A stretch of DNA of 64,000 nucleotides from Cylicocyclus nassatus (taxonomy: Eukaryota; Nematoda; Chromadorea; Rhabditida; Strongylidae). The first letter of the stretch is position 1. Each line of letters opens with the position of its first letter. Shown piece after piece: positions 23,582 to 35,254 of the stretch. The DNA lies in NCBI GenBank assembly GCA_958299035.1, contig CATQJL010000223.1, positions 8,297,753 through 8,361,752 on the forward strand. The letters are read 5' to 3'. The position numbers were made by a program, and so were the translations under genes. The notes beneath the pieces are model-generated. The model was not told the origin of the DNA and searched no databases. It saw only the letters and a program-made list of their open reading frames with translations.

Positions 23582-24177
23582 ATGATTGAAAACACATTCG
23601 TTAGATTTTTCTCCACAATGGAAGCTTTTGGAGGGAGTGGTATGGGAGCAAAAGGGAAAAAATGTATTTTGTACGGTGCGCAAGTTGAACAGAACAAGTA
23701 TGTTCGTTTAAGAGATTTCTATGCAATATATGATATGCTTAGTTGAACCCTCCTTGAAAGGGCATTGTAACCAAAGCTCATTTATGAATTTTACAGGAAC
23801 AAGTGTAGAGAAACCATGCGTGGAAAATGAGTCTAAAGCAAAACGCTTCAGCGCGTATGTCTTCTATGGTATCGAATAATATTTCTGCATTCACAAACAG
23901 TTCCAATGAAAACGCATTCTTGCAAGCCTTCTGTAGAATTATGAACTGTGCTGATCTTGATAAACAAAATCTAGTGTTCACTTGAGTCTTAAAACGTCTA
24001 CGCCTAAATATCGCATTCTTTAAAGATTGTACTCAATAAGTGCAGTTACGCAATTGCGGGATCGGTCGGTTACCAAGTGTTTGTGCTTCAATTCTTTCAG
24101 GATTATTTTGGTATCAGTTTATCTAACCGGTTTGTAAAGGCTAGTTGGCCAAAGGCAGGAATAAAAACTCAATTATA
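23582..24177. other. no firm gene
   Basis: A 67-codon minus-strand frame at 23778-23981 (LQKACKNAFSLELFVNAEI) lies upstream of the candidate exon at 23261-23573 on the same strand and could be part of the same transcript. I cannot connect the two by splice phase. Confidence 0.25.
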
Positions 24178-24872
24178 TTAGGTTGGTGCAAAAGTTCTGT
24201 CGTTTCTTTTTTGAAAAAATCATAACTTTGCGCTGTCACAACGGATTTTTCCTTATAGTTTTGTTAGAAAGAGTAAATCTTTCGCTTTCGAATGCTGTTT
24301 TGCTGAGCTTGCGCTTCACACTAGGTGCGGAGATAATAATGGAAAACTAAGACCATATAAGCTTTGACCATTTTAAGTTGGGTCACCAAAAATCGAGAAC
24401 GTTGCAGAAAAATCTGAAATCGTCAGTACATATGTTTGTTGGCCTACCTTTGCTTCTGTGAAAAGTTTGTGCTGTTTGGACTCTCTGTGAGAAGTCATGA
24501 ATATCGAGTTTACTATGGAAAACGCCAAAATTAATTTGTCAATGTTCGCAAAAATCATAACTTCTCACAGAGACGTCCAAACAGCACAAAATTTTCACGG
24601 ATGCAAAGGATAGGCCAAAAAACATATGTTCTGATGATTTCAGATTTTTCTGCAGCGTTTCCGATTTTTGGTGACCTAACTTAAAATGGTCAAAGCTTAC
24701 ATGGTCTTAGTTTTCCATTTTTGTCTCTGCACCGTGTGAAGCGCGAGCTCAGCAAAACAGCATTCGAAAGCGAAAGATTTACTCTTTCTAATAAAAATAT
24801 AGGGAAGTAAATCCGTCGTGACAGCGCAAAGTTATGATTTTTCAAAAATGAAACGACAGAACACCAACCTAA
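24178..24872. mobile_element. mariner-type foldback MITE
   Basis: Ends TTAGGTTGGTGCAAAAGTTC and near complement, with TA on both sides. The two halves (24178-24520 and 24560-24872) are reverse complements along their length, meeting near 24540. The terminal motif is of the mariner type with TTAGGTTGGTGCAAAAG ends. No coding. Confidence 0.85.
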
Positions 24873-25245
24873 TATATCACAGCGGGCTCGTATCCTACGC
24901 CAACGGTTCCCAAACTCATGATGACCACTCGTCGCCAGCCACGCCTTGAAAAGGATTTTTTTATGAGGCTAGAGGTTTTAAGAGATTTTAGAAATTAATT
25001 CTAATTATTCATAAGTATAAGCAGTCACTTGCATATTTTGATAATTCATGTAGGCAACTTTTGAAATTTTCGCGAACCCCGCCCCCACCGCTTTCGTAAG
25101 CCATCAAGAACTAAAAGCTGTTTTTTTAATGTATACGAATACTATCAGTATTGTTGAAGAAATGCTGAAAAATGTTTTCAAAGTTTCTCTATTCAATGAA
25201 ATATAGACTAGATAATTCAATAAATCAATAACTGCCAATGATGTA

Positions 25246-26184
25246 TTAGGTTGTCAAGAAAAAAATGTCGTTTTTTAATTGCTTGCTTTAGCAAAGCAAC
25301 CAGACTCAATCCAACAAAGCATAAGGGGTACTGTTCGATAGAACAAAGCTAGCTCTAAGTTGGCGCTTGTGATTTTGCGCCAAGCTCGATCCACGGGAAG
25401 TTTGAACTCATTGAAGATTTTCAAATGGCCAGAAAATCGAAAAAAAATCAGATCTTCGTCCAAATAATTTCTACAGACCTCCCACTCACATGCGTCAATG
25501 TTTTCGATATCAGACACCCACAAATGCAGTTGCTGTGTTTTTCCTTGAAAAGAAACAGAGAAAACGAAAATTTTCATGATTTTCTCAAAGCAATGCTGAG
25601 CCGTTCTAGCATATGTAGTTCTATACTACAAGCCTAGATAAATATAACTGTAGAGTCTCAGCCCATTTCGAGAGGTAGTTTTCGAGAAATCTTGAATTCA
25701 ACTCTCTTCTTTTCAGTTTTAGTGCTGGAATCGACATTTCTCGAAAACTACCACTTGGAATAGGCTGAAGATCTATAGTTACGCTAACCTAAGCTTATAG
25801 TATAGAATTACATATGCAAGAACGTCTCAGCACTGCTTTGAGAATATCATGGAAATTTTCGTTTTCTCAGGTTATAGTCAGGAAATAGATACAGCAACGG
25901 CACATATGGGCGTCTGATGCAGAATGTATTGACGTATGTGAGTGGGAGGTCCATAGAAATTATCTGGACGAAAATCTGACATTTTTCGATTTTTTGGGCA
26001 CTTAGAAATATCTGGATTTTGAGTTCAGAGTTTTCGTGGATCGAGCTTGGCGCAATATTATGAACGCCATCACGTAGAGCTTGCTTTGCTCTATCGAATA
26101 GTGTCCCTTACCCTTTGCTGGGTTGAGTCTGTTTGCTTTCTTAAAGCAAGCAATAAAAACGGCATTATTTTCTTGACAACCTAA
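25246..26184. mobile_element. mariner-type foldback MITE
   Basis: Ends TTAGGTTGTCAAGAAAA and complement, TA on both sides, with halves pairing around a centre near 25700. The palindromic interior includes TTTTCGTTTTCTC-type segments on both arms. Non-coding. Confidence 0.85.
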
Positions 26185-26268
26185 TAGAAATCATCAGGTG
26201 ATTCTTTGTTTTATTTGACCAAAGTTTTCCAGTTCCAGTTGAGGGTTTTTGTCTCAAATCTCTATCTG

Positions 26269-27103
26269 TTAGGTTGCCCGGAAATCAATCCCGTTTTGAA
26301 TTTCAACCGCAATAAGTCACACTTTTCATTCTTGAATAAGTTTCAAAGTACCATTCGATAGAGCAAAGCAAGCTTCACGAGATGGCCATCTTGCTTTAGC
26401 AGCAGCTCTCATCCACCTCGAGTTTCGAGCCAAAAACTGAAAAGTCTCAGCAGCCCGAAAAATCGAAAAAATCGCAACTCAGTTCATAAAAATCCTACAA
26501 AAATTCTTACTTGCTCACGCAAACACACCACATAAAACATCTATATAAGCCTTTGCCTATTTTTTTCCTCTGTTAGAAATCAAGAAAAAGGAAATTTTCG
26601 TGCATTTGCCAAAGTGATGCTATGCCGTTCCCATATAGGTAGTTGTACACTATGAACCTGTAAAAGTATAAACGTGAATTTTCACCTCTCTACAAGCCTT
26701 AGTTCTCGAGAGATACCGAATATAGCTTTCTCTAATAAGATGGTCCAAGCTAATATTCAAATTTTTCGAAAAGTAAAGCTTGTAGAAAGCTGAGAATTTA
26801 CGTTTGTACTTCTACAGGTTTGCATATTCAACCACCTATGTAGGGACGGCACAACACCACTTTGGCAAATGCACAAAGATTTCCGTTTTCTTGATTTCTA
26901 ATAGAGGAAAAAATACGGCAAAGGCGTATATAGATGCTTTATGTGGATAGTGTTTACGTGAGCAAGTTAGAATTTTTGTAGGATTTTTATGGACCAAGTT
27001 ACAATTTTTTTCGATTTTTCGGGCTGCTAAGCCTTTTTAGTTTTTGGCTGAGAACTCGAGGTGGATGAGAGTGTTGCAAAAGCAAGATGTCCGGACAACC
27101 TAA
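26269..27103. mobile_element. mariner-type foldback MITE
   Basis: Ends TTAGGTTGCCCGGAAATC and TTAGGTTGTCCGGACATC (right end, reverse complement). The halves pair around a centre near 26720. It resembles the neighbour at 25246-26184 in layout and shares GAGCAAAGCAAGCTTC-like sub-terminal sequence. Non-coding. Confidence 0.8.
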
Positions 27104-27645
27104 TATTTACTACATTCTATAAGCGCTTTTTAGGTTCCTCAAACAGCGCCCTAGGAACAAGAGTAAAAAATCTAAGTTCTAGGAACTATTTGAAACTCGC
27201 TCCAATAGGTTTGAATGCGAGTGCCAAGGAAACATATTTCACTGACAGGGGTGATGGTAAATGTAATACAATAATTGCTGAAGTGTTAAAGTGTTAGTGT
27301 TAGTGACAAAAATCTGATGTTCAAATTTAATGGCTAGCAACAGCTGCGTCCTCTCATATCAGTAGATCGAAGATAAGGTTTGTATATGCTTCGTTTATCG
27401 CGGCAGTACCATTCAAGCGCGATGGTTACATAATAAGAATTGATTTCTTTGCGATTGCGCAATACAGTAGATCCAGATAGCACTCACCTCGACAGGACAA
27501 GGCTTTTTCAGTATTGCAATCTGTCTAGATAGCATAGATAGTACACTATTAAGAGTCTAGTTTGAAAATTTATTCCACATTGATACAGATCCACTACTTG
27601 AAAACCCGTTCAGAGGAGAGACTCCATGGGCTGACTACGATAATA

Positions 27646-28711
27646 TTAGGTTGTCCCGAAAGTTTTGTCGGTTTTTTCAAACCGCTATAAATTCACGCAC
27701 AACAAAGACCCGAACGAGTTTCAACGCGCATACGATGCAGCTACGGCCGTATTTTCAGATTCCCCTAACCTGCTGTTTTTAGCTTTAAAAAATATTTCTT
27801 CGAAAGTCTCAATTTTTGGCAAAATCATAAAACACGCAACTGCGGCAAAAACATGAAAGTTGTTGAAATTTCTGCGAATTGAAACTTGATTGCCAATAAA
27901 CATTATTTATGCAACATAAACATGTCTAACTCGCTTTGAAAAATCAGCTTTCTGGAGTTTTTGGTAATTTTACGTGGTAGACGTAATCAAAAAGCAGCGG
28001 TTTTTCTTACAAGGAAAGCACGTTTTTAGTCGAAGTGGCCTTTCCAGATGGGACCCATACTGATTTGAAGAGCATTAAGCGGTGATTCCAAATCTGCCTT
28101 CCAAATCTGCTCAGCTCCTCTAAACGCCGAGTTATGGGCGTTCTACAGGCCAAAATTTGAACGCAAAACTTTAACAAAATCGCTCATATTTGCTCAAATG
28201 GTCCACTGTTAAATGTCAGAGCCGTTTATGCAATGGATACATTTTGTTTAATATGCTAATACTTAACATTGCTTTATCTGAACGCTGAAAAGATTGTAAC
28301 AATCGATTTTACCTAAATTTTGCATTCATTTTTCGCTCCTAAAAACGGTCATAACTCGGCTTCCAGAGGCGGTGAGCACATTTGGAAGGCAGATTTGGAA
28401 TCAACGCTTAATGCTTTCAAAGCAGTATGGGTCTCATCTGGAGAGGCCACTTCGACTGAACACGCTTCCCTTGTTAGATTAATAATTATTTAGGACTTGA
28501 TAATCGTGGTCCATGTAATCTAAAATAAGCACAATGTAGCCGAAGATTAGGCTATAACATTGCAAATACAGGGTAGATCAGAGAGCAAATATGGCCGTAA
28601 GAAAGAGGATAAAAATCTGAATCGAATGGTACCTAGATTGTCCATGGATTGGTGTTCTGTGGGTTTTAGTGAGCGATGAAAGAAACCGACAAAGCTTTCG
28701 GGACAACCTGA
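27646..28711. mobile_element. mariner-type element carrying a nested MITE
   Basis: Ends TTAGGTTGTCCCGAAAG and near complement, sub-terminal TTTGTCGGTTT on both sides. The foldback element at 28009-28474 lies inside it. No complete transposase is readable. Confidence 0.8.
28009..28474. mobile_element. nested foldback MITE with TTA duplication
   Basis: CAAGG-type ends (CAAGGAAAGCACG on the left, complement of CAAGGGAAGCGTG on the right) flanked by TTA on both sides. Arms contain AGTCGAAGTGGCC and ATGGGWCYCATC-type segments in inverted order. Same end family as 16734-18543. Confidence 0.8.
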
Positions 28712-28897
28712 TACATTCATTAGTGGCAAGTGTACCGACGCACAGTTGGCACCAGATTAATCTCAGAGAACCTGAGCACTATTTCATCATTGGCTGAGCT
28801 CCGCTGGTCAATAATGTTGCTTTTCATATGTGTTTGAGAATGCCCGCATGCTCGCAGGAGATGAAAAAGCTGCATTCTTTATCAAAACTGGCCTTCC
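28712..28897. other. upstream of a candidate secreted-protein exon
   Basis: Short unique sequence between the mariner-type element and the Met codon at 28898. No defined element. Confidence 0.25.
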
Positions 28898-29612
28898 ATG
28901 GTAAAATTTGTGTTTGTGGCGCTCCTTATGACGGTCAACGTTTACGATGTTTCAGCAAAAATAGGGGAAATTTGCTTACCAAAGATAAACACAGTTTAGG
29001 GGCATTTGGAAAAGATGAGTTTGCGTTTCTGTGAGTTGCAAGATTATACTCTTTGTGGTTTGCGTCTAACCGCTTTGCGACCGATATCGAAAAATTGCGC
29101 CATAACAAAAAAAGTGGTGAAATAGGCTGGTTACGAGGTAATGTGGATGCTAGCAATATAGCTGATATGCAGAAAAGGGTGGCAAGCAAAATGGGCCACT
29201 TTTCGCGCTTCAAAAAATTAGCAGACATAGATGCAAGTGAGAGTAGTATGTAAGAATGGGCTTCAAAGTGAGTGGCTATCGACGAATGGCAATATCCGCA
29301 TACTTCGATCAACACATGATGAACGCTTTCTGCTAAACTTCGTCGCTGTTGCTCAATGTCTTGTAAAAAGATTTGAAAATGATGAAATTGGAAAAGCTGT
29401 CACTCAGTAAGATTAGTATCGCCACATGTTGATCATGGAGAATGTGCAGAAGCTTCCACTTGTCAAATCATGCTTACCGAATGGAGACTCGCAAAGGATC
29501 TTCACACCATTCATGAAGCCGAATGGCCCTTTCGCGGCATCGGTGCTTGTGCAGATAACAAGAATGAGCAAAATTTTCATTTTTAAACCTGCAAAAAGAA
29601 AACACTCAATAT
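28898..29612 (+). CDS. possible secreted protein, exons unclear
   Basis: A Met at 28898 opens a 33-codon frame that begins as a good signal peptide (MVKFVFVALLMTVNVYDVSA) followed by KIGEICLPK, ending in a stop at 28997-28999. A consensus donor (GTGAGT) follows at 29033 in another frame. Further open stretches lie at about 29235-29403 (LRSTHDERFLLNFVAVAQCL, before a GTAAGA donor) and 29426-29611 (KLPLVKSCLPNGDSQR). This may be a small multi-exon secreted protein, perhaps broken, but I could not find one splicing pattern that keeps phase. No family is recognised. Confidence 0.25.
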
Positions 29613-30238
29613 GATGAGTAATCAGTACGATCCTCGACAAGAAATCTGATACGGAGAAGATCTCGCATAGGCTATTATCTTCAATCAAGTCGGATAGTCA
29701 TGACTATTGCGAAATTAGCAGTGTGACAGGCTTCTGCCTCCTTTTATGCCACCCACTGCAGTGCATTTGATAGTGTCGTATACAAAGCTTCACGCACGTT
29801 TTCACTCAGTGCAGTTTAAGTACCACCAACAAAAAGGCAAGAATGGCGCAAAGCCCACTTGTTGCTCTCTTTCATATTTGTGCGGCAATTTCCGCTATAC
29901 CTAATTCTGGCTTTCACCGAAGGCAGCGTTCAGGGAAATTTTGGGGGTTTATAGAATTCTAAACATGGTAGAATGGTACATAAATCTAAATGCTCATTAC
30001 ATATGCAAACCTCCCGCAATCAGATCAGTAGTTTTGTGCTAGTAATAGGCTTGGCAATGTACTAGTGTCAAGACAGAAAATGGCTTTTACGTACCAATGC
30101 ACTTTGATTATTTAAAAAAACCTTGAAAGTGCACAAAAACCTTTTGAATACAGAAAAGACATAATCGTCAACTTTCACTACTTTTAATGAAAGTGTATAA
30201 GCACGAAAACTACAGGACAGATAAGTTACAAACTTATA
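29613..30238. other. no gene recognised
   Basis: AT-rich sequence without supportable features, before a CAGG-ended element. Confidence 0.35.
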
Positions 30239-30810
30239 CAGGATCTCCCAAAAAATGTGAATTGTTCGATCGATGATTATTTAGTCGAGTAGATTCTCTG
30301 TTTAATACAGTGTGCTTGCACGGAAGGTGAAATGCGGAGAAATTTGCGCGTGAAGAAATAGCTTCAACTTGACGCCGGCCAATGGCGCGCGCAAGATGCT
30401 CGCAGTACTGGCGTGGCTACTTGTTTACGCGCAAGTTTCACCGCATTTCACCTTTTGTGCAAGCACACTGTTAAGTGGAAAATTTACTCGGCTGTAACTC
30501 TTGCTTTCATTTTTTCAGCGAGCTTGTTATAACATTCTGTAGGCGTGGTTCAACTTAGATTTACAGCATGGAAACAATCTCCGATTTTTTCTCGTTACTG
30601 CAGGATTAGGTATGAACTTTCAGCGTATAGCGCCAGCGTGGAATAAGTCTTGAAAAAATTCCAAAAAATCCGGACCTTCTGTATCAAGGTTTCCAGGCGT
30701 GCTGATTTCACTACAACTTCTCCCAGCTTTTCTCTTTCAATTTCTTTTCCAGCTTTTTCAATATAATTGGGCTTCTGTTTAGATAGTACCTATCTAAACA
30801 GAAGCCAAAT
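30239..30810. mobile_element. fragment of a CAGGGTGTCCC-type element
   Basis: The left end (CAGGATCTCCCAAAAAATGTG after TA) and the interior (AACTTAGATTTACAGCATGG, CCAGGCGTGCTGATTTCACTAC) match the element at 39306-39974, but no right terminus is found. The segment at 30770-30806 is a perfect 17-bp hairpin with a 3-base loop, perhaps its fold apex. Another MITE interrupts it at 30306-30471. Confidence 0.55.
30306..30471. mobile_element. short MITE, ends CAGTGTGCTTGCAC
   Basis: ACAGTGTGCTTGCACGGAAG at the left returns inverted at the right (GTGCAAGCACACTGT), with GGTGAAATGCGG also paired and a GC-rich middle. 166 bp, inserted in a larger element. Confidence 0.8.
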
Positions 30811-31944
30811 TATTGGAAAAGTATTCGCTTATTTTATTAGAAATTCTCGAAGTTATATATGCTATGCTGCTGTGGTGATGTCAGGAGATCTACTGTCTTC
30901 TACTGTCAGTTTTGAACGTAGACAGCTTACTGGTCATGTATTGATCATGAATTTTACATAGTTTCTTCTTCTGAAAAGACTTGCATATTCACACCAATCT
31001 TAATTTAACTTTTTTTGGCGTTCGGTCTTTTTTGTTGTAGAATTCCGAAGTTTTCTCACTTTTTTGATTGTTTTCCATTTTACTTTCACTCTTCTTAGCT
31101 AACGAATTCAAAATTTTCAACGTGCATTTTCCGAAATGTTTCATAGCTTGGAATGGTGTAAGCAGGCTAAAAGGGCAGTATACTATAGACGGATCTATTG
31201 AAACTTAGCTAAATGTGGCTTCATTTACTTCGCCCACTCCTACAATGTTACTAAACATGGATTGCCGTGAATAAGGGATACGGTAAATGTAGGGGACAGC
31301 CAATAACGCTTCGATCTGATGTCTCAAAGAGGTTACACCGCAAGAGATCTTCTATCAAAGCAAAAGAACATAATCCTAACTCTTTCATCAAATGCAGTGA
31401 AAGCAATGATGAGCTAACACTATAAGGGGAAAGCGATGAAGTTCACACGACCAGCAAAATTCGAGATTTCTGGAATTTGCGTGCCATCGTTCAGTTCGTT
31501 AAAAAAGAGGATTCAAGATTCAAGGTTAAAACATTATTAAATTGTTGCAAAAATCTTGCACCAAAATTTCCATTTGAAATCTTGATATTGTTCGAAATGA
31601 TCTTCTCAAATATACTACGAAAAACTACCTTTGATATACATAACATATCGTGTAAACTCATTGGTTTGTTTGAGCACTTTTGAAACGATTTTTCAATGCA
31701 AATATTGTGCATTAACCTAACACTTGCTTTGGCTTGCTGCGACATTTTTTTCTATTAAGACCGATGAATCATGGAACTGTAACATGTAGTACTCAATTAT
31801 TTGAGCGGATGCGGTTGTATTGGAATGACCTAGCGGATCTGATAGTACACGTGCCTCGATTCTCGCACTACTCATAATCATTTGGCTCATTTCACCATTT
31901 TAGTCCCAATGCTAGAAAATAAAAAATCGATTTATACTCTTCTA
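30811..31944. other. no gene recognised
   Basis: Unique-looking sequence with short frames only (for example 31477-31683, 68 codons, no recognisable domain). Confidence 0.3.
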
Positions 31945-32237
31945 CCCAGGGCCCGGCAAGCGTTGGTTTAGAGCATTTTTGGAAACGAAGTCTTCCATGA
32001 CTTCGCGACAATCTACGAAGTCCCTTTTGATAGTGGGGGAACCTTTATTCAATCAATGTAACAATAAAAAAAGCGAAAAAAGCGCATTTTGAGGTATCTA
32101 ATATACAAAAAGCAAAGAAAAACACTCTGAGTTGGTTGAAGGTTCCGTCCTTGAGTATGGTACCATTTTAATCTTCTCGTTGGTTGCTTGAGCGTAGTCC
32201 AAGATTGGTACAGATTTATCGCACAGAACAGAATACA

Positions 32238-32269
32238 GACTAACGTTTCGGCGAACTCGCCTTCTTCAG
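32238..32269 (-). ncRNA. hammerhead ribozyme motif of the Penelope-like element
   Basis: On the minus strand: CUGAAGA, then a helix GGCG-AGUU-CGCC, then GAAAC, a four-base loop GUUA and the GUC cleavage triplet. This is the conserved core CUGANGA / stem II / GAAA / very short stem III / GUC. Minimal hammerheads of this form are known from Penelope-like elements. The flanking stem I pairs only weakly here, so activity is uncertain. Confidence 0.65.
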
Positions 32270-32501
32270 AGTCTGAAAAGTCGAAGACACATAAGTAAAC
32301 TATCCGATCAAACACCTCATCGACCACAGAAAAGAGACCAACCCCTAGGAAAAACAACAGCCTCAACCAAAACCAAGATTAAGCTAGTGCTCACCTTAGA
32401 AGATGATAATAATTAGGTGGGTGCAGACCACTTATGTCAAAAACTGTACCGCTTAACTTTTATAGTTGACTAGTGACCCGGTGCTGACCTGACCTCATTA
32501 T

Positions 32502-34847
32502 TCAAAAGCCACAGAGGCTCTGATACGGTGACAGTTCGTTAGTAATGGCTAGGCACTCGTCCTTCCGGTTGATTTTTGGATTTTGGGCGGCTATCCAAAA
32601 CGCTTCGAGTGTCTTGCGCGCTAGGATTTCGGGTTCACGCGCCAGGATTCGAACCTGCACTCCCACCTCCGCGTCGTCATGGCTGAGCCTGCGATGCATG
32701 CCTAACGGAGTAGCTACGTTGCATTTGCTGAGACCATCTAAGTGTTCTTTGATGCGCGTACACAGGGGGCGCCCCGTCTCGCCAATATACGTGTCTCCAC
32801 ATGATTTACGCGTGATAAGGTAGACAACACCTGATACCATACAGTCTCCTGCCTTTCCAAACGGACAAACTACACAACTAGGAGTTGTAAAAAGACGATC
32901 ATACTCGCGGTTTCGCACTAGTTGCTGTTTAAGGTTTGCGGGCGGAATGTCGACGATCCTCACCATATCGTTAAGGTCCGCTTGATGGAGTAATCCGCGA
33001 ACAGCCCTACTAAATTATTCTGAGATGTATGGTAGACAAAACGAAATCCGATCGTCAGCTTCTGATCTAGGCGACATATGGTGGACTCGGTATCTGTAAG
33101 AGTGATGAGTTTCAGTGCTGTATCCATTGGATTTAGCTACTGATCTTGCGAGCTCTAGCGAGTGCATCTTCTCGTCTCTATCAGAAGAAACACCCGTAGC
33201 CGTTCTAAGCATGTTTCCTATGATGGACTTCTTTATTCGTGCAGGATGTGCTGAAGTTTGATGTACTAAGATGTTCTTGCTGCTCGGCTTTCGGTACCAT
33301 CTGGTTTTGAAACGTTTGTCCGACAAACATAACTGCACGTTGAGGAACGGCAGCCATCCATCTTTGGGTTTTTCCCTCGTCATCTTGATGTTCGTGTCCT
33401 GGGCATTCATGGTGTTGAAGCAAGCGTCAAGCTCGGCCTGGGTAGGGTACACGATACAGCAGTCGTCCACGTAGCGACAGTAGAGCAGAGGCTTGCTCGC
33501 CAGTACTGGGGTTTCCACCTTAGACATGAAAACTATCGCCAAGGTCGGCGTTAGCCTCTGTCCCATAGCCAATCCTCTAATTTGCCTATAATAGTTGCCA
33601 CACCAACGAAAGATGGAGTAGTTGAGACATTCTTTAACCAATGACAAGATGCCTCTGATGCTAAGACCATAGAGATTAAGTGAAGACTGGTGTTCTAGAA
33701 GGAGTTCGAAGGTCGCCTGCATCGCGGCGTCGTTGGAGACATTGGTATAAAGCGATTCCACCTCGAAAGACTCTAAAACGCACCCTTGCCTTACATTGGT
33801 GCTGCGCAGACGATCAAGAAACATTTTGGTGTTGGAGAGATGTGCGGGGACAAATCTTAGCAGTTGAGAGAGGATAGTATTGAGGAACCAAGAAATCCTG
33901 TCCGTAGGACCTCCGACACCTGATGATAGGCCTTACCTTAAAATCCTGCGGGTTATTGGACATTAAACTATCTATAGGCACTTTGTGTGTCTTGATAAGA
34001 GTGTAAAGAACCGGACACAAAGGCAGATCGGTCTTTAAACGTGTAGCAATAGCCCTAGGAATGCCTTCAGCCTTAGCCACGTCTAACCACACCCTGTTTA
34101 AGCGGCGGTATTGCTTCCTGAAATCGTTTGCTGTCACAGGTTCGTATACGGTAGTATCCTGCAGATGGTGTTTAGTGATAGACATGTCTAGATCACGAGA
34201 AAGAATCACAAACTCTCCTCTTTGCCGCTGACCGACACCTTGATCTCTCCAGCCGCACAAAGATCGCGAACTTCGCGCAGGCCGCGGCGTTGCAAAAGTG
34301 TTAAATTACCATTTTGGCGTTTTTGGCGGAAACGATTGAGAATTGAGAACAACCCGGTAGCAAACTATCGAAATTTGGCATCCACTGGTTGATTAGGCTC
34401 CTGCGGTTTGTAAACTAAACGCGGAAAAGGAATGACTGGCCATGTTTTCCCCCCAGCTGTTTCGCCGTCTCTTACGCTCTCTCGCTCGTTGGCTCGTTGG
34501 CGTATCTTTTCGTGAACATATTGCAGGCTGCCGACAATCCTACGCGATACCCGAGGTCCTATTGATTGACTAGGTGCGAAACTAGGACCAAGGTCCAGTA
34601 ATGATAGCGCATTATCGGAAATGAGTGCATTGCCAATTACCGAGACCTGGAATCGACTAGGAGCATTAGTGAGAGTAGAAGCAGCACAGTTTTGACTTTC
34701 GTAACTACAACTGCTTGCACTAGCTGGCTCTTGTGTATGGTCTTGCCCTTGTTCAACCAAAGTTTTGAACTTTTTCTGCAATCTAGACTTAGTATTAGAT
34801 CGGATATGATCACAAATGTGCTTCGACTCACCCCGATCCTCTTCCAA
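32502..34847 (-). pseudogene. Penelope-like RT + GIY-YIG polyprotein, frameshifted
   Basis: Reading down the minus strand. 34847-34365: N-terminal part with NALISDNALSLLDLGPSFAP. 34260-33935: the stretch with TLIKTHKVP and FKVRPI. A frameshift near 33935. 33930-33015: RT core with ESLYTNV (first catalytic Asp motif, here Glu/Tyr context), QIRGLAMGQRLTPTLAIVFM, then CRYVDDCCIVY with the YVDD active site, and TRWYRKPSSKNILVH of the thumb. A single TAA at 33015-33017. 32966-32502: GIY-YIG domain with VVYLITRKSCGDTYIGETGR and RIKEHLDG. Frames also break between 34365 and 34260. All catalytic motifs are recognisable, so decay is recent. The enzyme copies its RNA at a nicked target; the endonuclease makes the nick. 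Confidence 0.9.
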
Positions 34848-35254
34848 AGGCGATCAGGTACCATTTAAGTGTTCAAAATGTTGAGCAACGCGCTTAAGCC
34901 AACCCTGTGGCCTCGACAAACTGACGCTGCATTTTTCGCCACATAATCAAAGGACACCGCACGTGATTGGAGCGCGATAATTATGAATGCTTAAGTTAAC
35001 ACCATTTTTGGTTCGAAAAAAGAGGAGAGGCAGTGGTTTGATTCGCTCTCTTCGCTATATGATAGATTTTTGAGCGTGAATTAGCCTACCCACTAGGTAA
35101 ACTATTCCACGGTTTTGCCTTTTGCAAGTAATTGTTGATTTTAGCTCCGAATCATTGACAAGGCTCATACACTATTCCAACAGTCGACATGTTTTGGTAA
35201 AATAACAGGGTTCAGAGTCAAAAGTGGTAAAGATCGATCCCTTGGAAGACTTAA

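Larger units (their letters stand above)
32169..34856 (-). mobile_element. Penelope-like retroelement with GIY-YIG endonuclease
   Basis: A minus-strand element bounded by a 10-bp direct repeat GGTACCATTT (32159-32168 and 34857-34866), confirmed by the unoccupied related repeat at 36290-36720. It encodes reverse transcriptase followed by a GIY-YIG endonuclease, the order specific to endonuclease-positive Penelope-like elements. A hammerhead-type motif lies in its 3' part. At 2.7 kb it is close to full coding length; coding starts right at the 5' border, so the 5' leader is probably cut. Several frameshifts and a stop make it defective. Confidence 0.9.
31945..35090. repeat. dispersed repeat split by a Penelope-like element
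   Basis: 31945-32158 and 34867-35090 together match, in order, the shorter copy at about 36290-36720. Shared parts include TACGAAGTCCCTTTTGA, the AGCAAA...AACACT run, GAGCGCGATA and TTCGCTATATGATAGATTTT. The copy at 36290-36720 therefore shows the empty site of the Penelope insertion. Confidence 0.75.

Noticed and set aside
32639..32660. GGTTCGAATCC on the minus strand, a perfect tRNA B box.
   Set aside because: It lies within the GIY-YIG coding region, with no A box or cloverleaf around it.
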